NCBI GenBank assembly: GCA_903813345.2 | Contig: CAIIXF020000012.1 | Coordinates: forward strand, 29,772,684 to 29,836,683 | DNA length: 64,000 nucleotides | Source: Owenia fusiformis | Taxonomy: Eukaryota; Annelida; Polychaeta; Sabellida; Oweniidae | Reading direction: 5' to 3' | Part shown: positions 58,725 through 64,000 of the stretch, one piece after another | How the letters are laid out: each line of letters starts with the position of its first letter | Numbering within the stretch: the first letter of the stretch is position 1 | Translations under genes and position numbers: made by a program | The notes under the pieces: model-generated | Told to the model about the DNA's origin: nothing | Seen by the model: the letters and a program-made list of their open reading frames with translations, nothing else | Database searches by the model: none

Positions 58725-61500
58725 TATGAAAAACTTTAGTTTATCGACCTGACACCGTTAAAACCCAGATCAAAATCTTTGTGACTTTCGAAAGGGAAAA
58801 AGGTATGCCTCCTCGAACAATAAAACTAAATTTTCGAATCGGTTGTATGCCAACTTACAACATTAACTAAGACGGCCTTTGAAAACTAGTACGCGTACCT
58901 ATTAGCAATGATTAGTTGCATACTCTTACATAATTTTTCATAATCTTTCATAATGTTTCACCATCTCCAGCTATCGACTCGGACGCGGGGACCCTCCGCG
59001 TTCCCGTCGGATTCTCTACTTAAAAATCCATTATCCCTGCGGGATTTTTCAGTAACAATGGAAAGACACGACGAATTACTGACACATTATCGAGGGCCGA
59101 TATTTGGGTGACCTTTGACTCATGAACTTCCAGGTCAATACTTAGAAATGGAGGGAGAAAAATCGTGGTAAATATTTGGAACCGCGGATTTAGAATCGAC
59201 ACAGACACGACATATCAATGTTCTCGAGAGCTCTCGCTACAGTTTTCGAACAACGTCGATATTGTTAACAGCGGGGGATAGATATCACAGTATTAGTTTT
59301 CGAAGACAGCCTAAAACTGTGTATAAACGCTTCGGTTGCTACTCGCAGAATAACACGATCCCATCGTGCATCCACTCACATAACCTACTCATGATCACAT
59401 CATGTTATCCAATCAGTTGAAATCGCGTTCGATTTCACTAACGCCAAGATGTTATATCAATCGGAAATAAAATAATTCAACTCTAATTTCAAACGTGTTG
59501 AATTTTAACTCATTGGCCTTGGTTTTCTTAATTGGCTTGGATAAAATGTTGTTCCATTTATTCAGAAAAGGAGTATAGTTCAATATACAAGTTCACATTC
59601 ATTACATCCTCTTGTAGAAATGAATCTCAAATATAGAACACAAACATAATAAAAAACAAATTTCTATTAATTGCAAAAGTTAGCTTCCATGTTATGACTG
59701 AGTTAGGGTTCCAATTCTAGAGAAAAAGATATTCCCTCTTGAAGTATATAATGACCATTGCTATGCACTCCATATTTAATCCTCCCTGTAAATAACATTA
59801 ATATCGATATGACATCGAGGATCTGGGATTTGGGTAATGTGAGACATGAGTTGCTTCTTTTTCAATTTCTTATTCAATCTTCTTTCCTTAAACCCTCATA
59901 TTTAATCTTTTTGGAGTGGTAATTCAATTATTTACCTATTTGTTATTTTTTATCCAATAGTTGAACTCTGTACCGCTCTGTTAGGTAACATGAACACATA
60001 TTTATGAAGTTTTGCAAATGCGTGGAAAAAGTGATAGCTGTAGAATACGGAAAATATTTCACAGATATCACCTTTTGCCAGGGATTTGAAAACTACCACC
60101 AATATGATGTGTTTTGTTACATAGTGATTTCATGACGTCACGGGGATGAATGAATGAATGGATATGTTTTGATTGTTTTGTTTAGTTTTAAAGGTGAACT
60201 ATGGGATAAATAGAACATCCTTTGCATTTGCATGACATCGTGTTAATCCACTCATTGATATTAATATCTGCGCTAATTCGCTATACTAACTTGGCAAGAT
60301 ATTGATCTCAACTCGTGGATAAAGATGAACTCATTTAAAATCATATGATATCCTATACATATCCTTTACTGTGCCACAACTTTCTCATATGTTATATTTT
60401 GGCACAGGCCATCATTTCTTTTCTATGAATTCATGCTTTTGTTCCTCGTTTTAAAATTGTAGTTAAGTTGCTTAAATGATGCCCTGTGATGTTGATAAAA
60501 GTCAATAGTAATCCATTACAGTTACAGTTGAAATGTACCCATTGCTAGCCCAGAACCTACCAAAAATAGCTTTTGCATTTTGCCAATATTGCCCTATGTG
60601 TTTTTCCATGAAAATAGTTTTAATCGTATCTTTTCTTCAGTATTTCATATTTTACATTTTAATACATTTAAATTGGTTTATACATATATGTTATTTACTT
60701 AGACAACAATAGATAAAGACATTTTTGTAAAAACACCAAAAATGGTACATGATCTTTAAATTACTGTAGTGTGAACATCCAAGGTCAAAATTTGCTGAAA
60801 TTGTATTTTTATAAAGCACAAATGATTTTTCTTCAATATGATATGCATTATTATCAGATATCTTTGGGGGCTAAAAAGGGCACTTAATGACACCCATCCT
60901 TTTGACAGTTGTGACTTGAATTTTTGATTACATCGAGAGTCTACCTCGAGATCCACTGATGGCCATCATTTTTTACCTCTAGAGATAAAATATTTAATTT
61001 AACGAATTAAAATCCCCTTGTTGTGATGATATAAGATCTCACCAACAGCCAAGCGTCATTGCTCAACGAAGCATGTGAATGAAACAAACAAACGAAATAA
61101 CTGGCCAAATCATCAAAACAATTCATAAGATTAAATTGATCTTAATTACAAAAAAAGATTTATTTCAATCTATATGGATTTCTAATGCTTTTAATTTGAA
61201 TAAAACATCATTTTACACTTTTTATTATGAAAATAGATATTAAAAAAATGCTGATATTATTTTGACTTAAACCGTTTCATTGATCAGGATGCATATATAA
61301 AGTTGAATTATGTAACCATAACGATTTATCGAATGGGCAAGACAATTGCTTTGTTATTATTACGGATAAATTGAAAAGTACTGTTGTCGCCATCCACTGA
61401 TTGTTTATCATCAATTAATGAAGACATTAATGCTAGATAAGTTTAAATTAATGTTAATCCATGGCTTCAATATTTTATTTTACAAATTGAAAAATACCTG
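58725..61500. other. Intergenic, nothing recognised
   Basis: AT-rich sequence with short open frames lacking motifs or paired splice sites. No TIR pairs or tandem arrays were noticed. Confidence 0.4.
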
Positions 61501-61511
61501 GAATGTGATTT

Positions 61512-61560
61512 ACACTCCCCTAAATAAGTTTGGCAACCTTTGTCTACGTTCCGGACGCCA
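61512..61560. mobile_element. Single ACTCCCCTAAATAAGTTTGG mariner-type end
   Basis: Resembles the TIR of the element at 11912-12755. No matching partner end was recognised downstream. Confidence 0.35.
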
Positions 61561-61943
61561 TATCTCAAAATCGCTAAGAGTAATCAAAAAACGGATGGCA
61601 TACTTATGAAAGGGCTGTTTCTAACCTACAAGATGAAATATAGATGAAGGAGTAACGAGGAATATTGACGACGATATGATAAAGAATGTTGAAAATGCAA
61701 GATTTGCCCTACTTTTGACCTTTGACCTAGAAAAAAATTTGACTTAATTTCCCATCATCCCAGATACATTCCCTAGTTGATCATGTAAGCAGCTTAAAGT
61801 AAGCTCTTCTAAATGGTGAGAAATCTTGTAAGGAGGAAGATTCTGAAAGAATAATAATTAGAAAACTGTCAAAAGCAATAGACTCCAGATTTTCAATCTG
61901 GAGTCTAATTAGAAAATAAGTCATCAATATGACTTGAATGTTT

Positions 61944-62715
61944 AAAGCCCCATTGTAAAGTTTAAAAATAAAGTTTTATCATTCACAAATTTCTTTTCTT
62001 GACTTGAAAACCCGTTTGGACATTTTTTAATGCCTGAGTAGTTATTCATCTTGTGATTTCAAAGATGTGAATTTCCCGCGATTTTAGAAACAAAAGGTTA
62101 GATTTTTAGATAATCAAATATAACATTTAACATAGTAAAACCAGGCAAATGCCATATTTTAACCATTCAATCGATGATTTTATGCTATTTAAACTTTAAA
62201 GGAATTATGAAAGGTTCAGGTAGTTGTTTGCAAACTGTTTCAGAGGGTTATATCATGAATGACTATTTTCTGACCATGAAAACATCATAAAAAGTATATA
62301 CTATGTTAATAAAGTCAATCAGACTCAGAGATAACCCATCCACATACTTTTTAAAGATGTTGACCTCATTTTCACCAAAAATGCAATCACATTTTACAAT
62401 TTAAAAAAACTGATTTGCATTCGTTTATTAAGAATTTCATTTCAAAGTAACCATAATTCAATGATTTTCAATCAAATTTTTACAAAAGTTCCTATCCAAA
62501 TGAAGGGAATTGCATTCAATATGTACTTGCCAAGCAAATAATATAAAACAATCCATATTTTATCATTAATTGTTTAAATTCAACTCATCACTTCATTTGA
62601 CATACAAATACCAAATACCATTTAAACCATTTATAAAGTCCTCTTAAACCATTTACGATAATTTTTGACTCCTCTTAATTTAAGGCATTCATGATATAAG
62701 CCATACATGTACAGT
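61944..62715. repeat. Diverged copy of the TTAA element family
   Basis: Starts 'taaagccccattgtaaagtttaaa', like the TIR of 23044-23875, and follows the same order of A/T-rich blocks ('tttcccgc', 'aatcaaata', 'atgccatatttt'). The right end is degraded. Confidence 0.45.
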
Positions 62716-62789
62716 CCTCACTTAAAGGGTGACACTCCGAAGATGACCGAAAATAGCCCAACCCAACCTCTAACTCTAACCCCTTACTA

Positions 62790-63435
62790 TTAAGCATCAG
62801 CATTTTGTTGGGCCATCTTTGGTTACGATAGATCAATGCCCTTTATATCTAAACACCAGAATAACGTTTTTGGAATTAATATAGACTTGCTATATAATTA
62901 CAGTGTATGATGTTTTCCCCCTCTGTTGAGAAGTGATTTTCAAACAATCACATATTCTGCCCAGCCGTCCCAATTTTAAATATTACAAGTTTTTTATACA
63001 TTTTTTTATAGGCCATTAGATCATTTTAGGTCACGTTTTGTACACAATTCAGAATAACATGAAGCTGCATCAGATAAGTATTCTGGCAATCGCAGTGAGG
63101 ACAATTTTAGAAAAATGCAAGACAGAAATACAATCATCCTCATTATTTGTTCATTAAAGAATACAACGAAGTGAGAAATGTTAACATAAGAGCGATATTC
63201 ATAATTTGAGGTGGTTCTAGGCTGTGCTACTGTTTAATCATTAAACTATGTTATTTTTGAATGTCCAGATTTTGGCCAGCTCATCAGCACCTACTAATAC
63301 AGATGTAGATTTGTCGCACTGTATATGCTACAATGCATAGACTTCCCATTTTACAAAACTATTTCAAAATTAACTTGTTTATTAATTTATTCTCTCGAAC
63401 TGTCAAGAAACATATCACAATGGACAAGATTCTAT
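62790..63435. repeat. Segmental duplication, copy 2
   Basis: Partner of 57825-58355. Here about 115 extra bases (around 63165-63300) interrupt the match. Confidence 0.85.
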
Positions 63436-64000
63436 TTAGATAATACTATAGATCTTCATTGATGACTCTTTGAATGAATAATAATTGTTGTCTGGAGTAC
63501 CAATAACAGAGCCCCAGTTTCCCCAAATGACACATGCTGCATACCGAGGACAAACTGGTCCCTTTGCGTAGATACCAAATAGATTAGCACTACGACAGTT
63601 TTTATACCACCACGGACCTTTGTGATGTAAAGCGCAATTTAGAATTTCGTGTAAGTCATTATCAGAGTCATATGTAGAGAACTGTTGACCGTTATGGGAA
63701 GCCATACTGTCCCCCATTGTTCCAGAAAAACCTCCAATGGTCAGACGATATTTGTCATATCTTTCAATTTCAAAGATAGAATACTCGGCAAACTTTGCTT
63801 CACTTGATGGACCTGGCCACATTGCGAGGTCGAACCGAACTTTGTAGCTGCCCTGCATCAATACACTTGCAAGGTTATCAAGTCCGATAAAATGTTCCTT
63901 TCTTGCATACCCAAAGCCATGTTGGTATTCAGTCCATGAACGATAGAAGTCTTCTGTGCCGTCAAATCGTTTGAAGATATACATCCATCCCTGGTCGCAA
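63436..64000 (-). CDS. Fibrinogen-related domain protein, C-terminal part
   Basis: 187 residues are open from the window edge to the stop at 63436. They start CDQGWMYIFKRFDGTEDFYRS and run through W-x-EYQHGFG, HFIGLDN, YRLTIGGFSGTMG, the calcium site YDSDNDLH, the cysteine pair NCALHHKGPWWYKNC and SANLFGIY, to a C-terminal MKIYSII. This is almost a whole FReD lectin domain, found in secreted pattern-recognition proteins (ficolins, FREPs, tenascin-like). The true N-terminus, with any signal peptide or coiled coil, lies beyond the window. AATAAA signals follow the stop on the minus strand (about 63378-63391). The frame is uninterrupted, so this copy is probably functional. It is one of a tandem pair with 58356-58699. 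Confidence 0.88.
   Translation of the reverse strand, partial: CDQGWMYIFKRFDGTEDFYRSWTEYQHGFGYARKEHFIGLDNLASVLMQGSYKVRFDLAMWPGPSSEAKFAEYSIFEIERYDKYRLTIGGFSGTMGDSMASHNGQQFSTYDSDNDLHEILNCALHHKGPWWYKNCRSANLFGIYAKGPVCPRYAACVIWGNWGSVIGTPDNNYYSFKESSMKIYSII

Noticed and set aside
59020-59208. Front half of the first fibrinogen copy
   Set aside because: The translated stretch shows none of the FReD N-terminal motifs (no W-x-FYR or GFG), so it was not joined to 58356-58699.

Overview
The window is nuclear DNA from an animal: AT-rich, with spliced genes, GT-AG introns and dense families of short DNA transposons. Domain content (a two-dsRBD ADAR, a GT10 fucosyltransferase, a membrane carbonic anhydrase, fibrinogen-domain lectins and a cysteine-rich secreted protein) and the many TIR elements fit an aquatic invertebrate. 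The phylum cannot be fixed from the sequence alone.

Layout. (1) 423-3025, minus: 5' part of an unrecognised host gene, four exons, running off the left edge. (2) 3.0-9.2 kb: repeats, including a Mutator-like element with a 9-bp target duplication and a hAT-like element with an 8-bp duplication. (3) 9283-13197, minus: a complete three-exon gene for a small secreted protein with ten cysteines. (4) 13.2-29.7 kb: repeat-rich and gene-poor. It holds a LINE remnant, nested TIR elements, a 4-kb element filled with an A/C-only-like tract, and several TTAA-flanked palindromic elements. (5) 29755-45843, plus: a complete ADAR gene rebuilt as 14 coding exons (722 residues) with every splice phase consistent. 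A fucosyltransferase gene (32319-33461, minus) lies inside its third intron. (6) 45.9-49.3 kb: duplicated ADAR 3' end and an element with inverted minisatellite arms. (7) 49617-57185, plus: a complete seven-exon membrane carbonic anhydrase (341 residues) with a large 54-bp minisatellite in one intron. (8) 57.4-64 kb: two minus-strand fibrinogen-domain copies in a tandem segmental duplication, the second running off the right edge.

The gene structures were assembled by hand from splice signals, reading phase and protein motifs. The most notable observations are in ADAR: an in-frame 18-nt microexon beside the base-flipping loop of the deaminase, and a tandem array that repeats the first coding exon's own 5' splice site eight times. 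Nothing shows the genes to be functionally linked. ADAR edits double-stranded RNA, and its own introns are unusually rich in inverted repeats.
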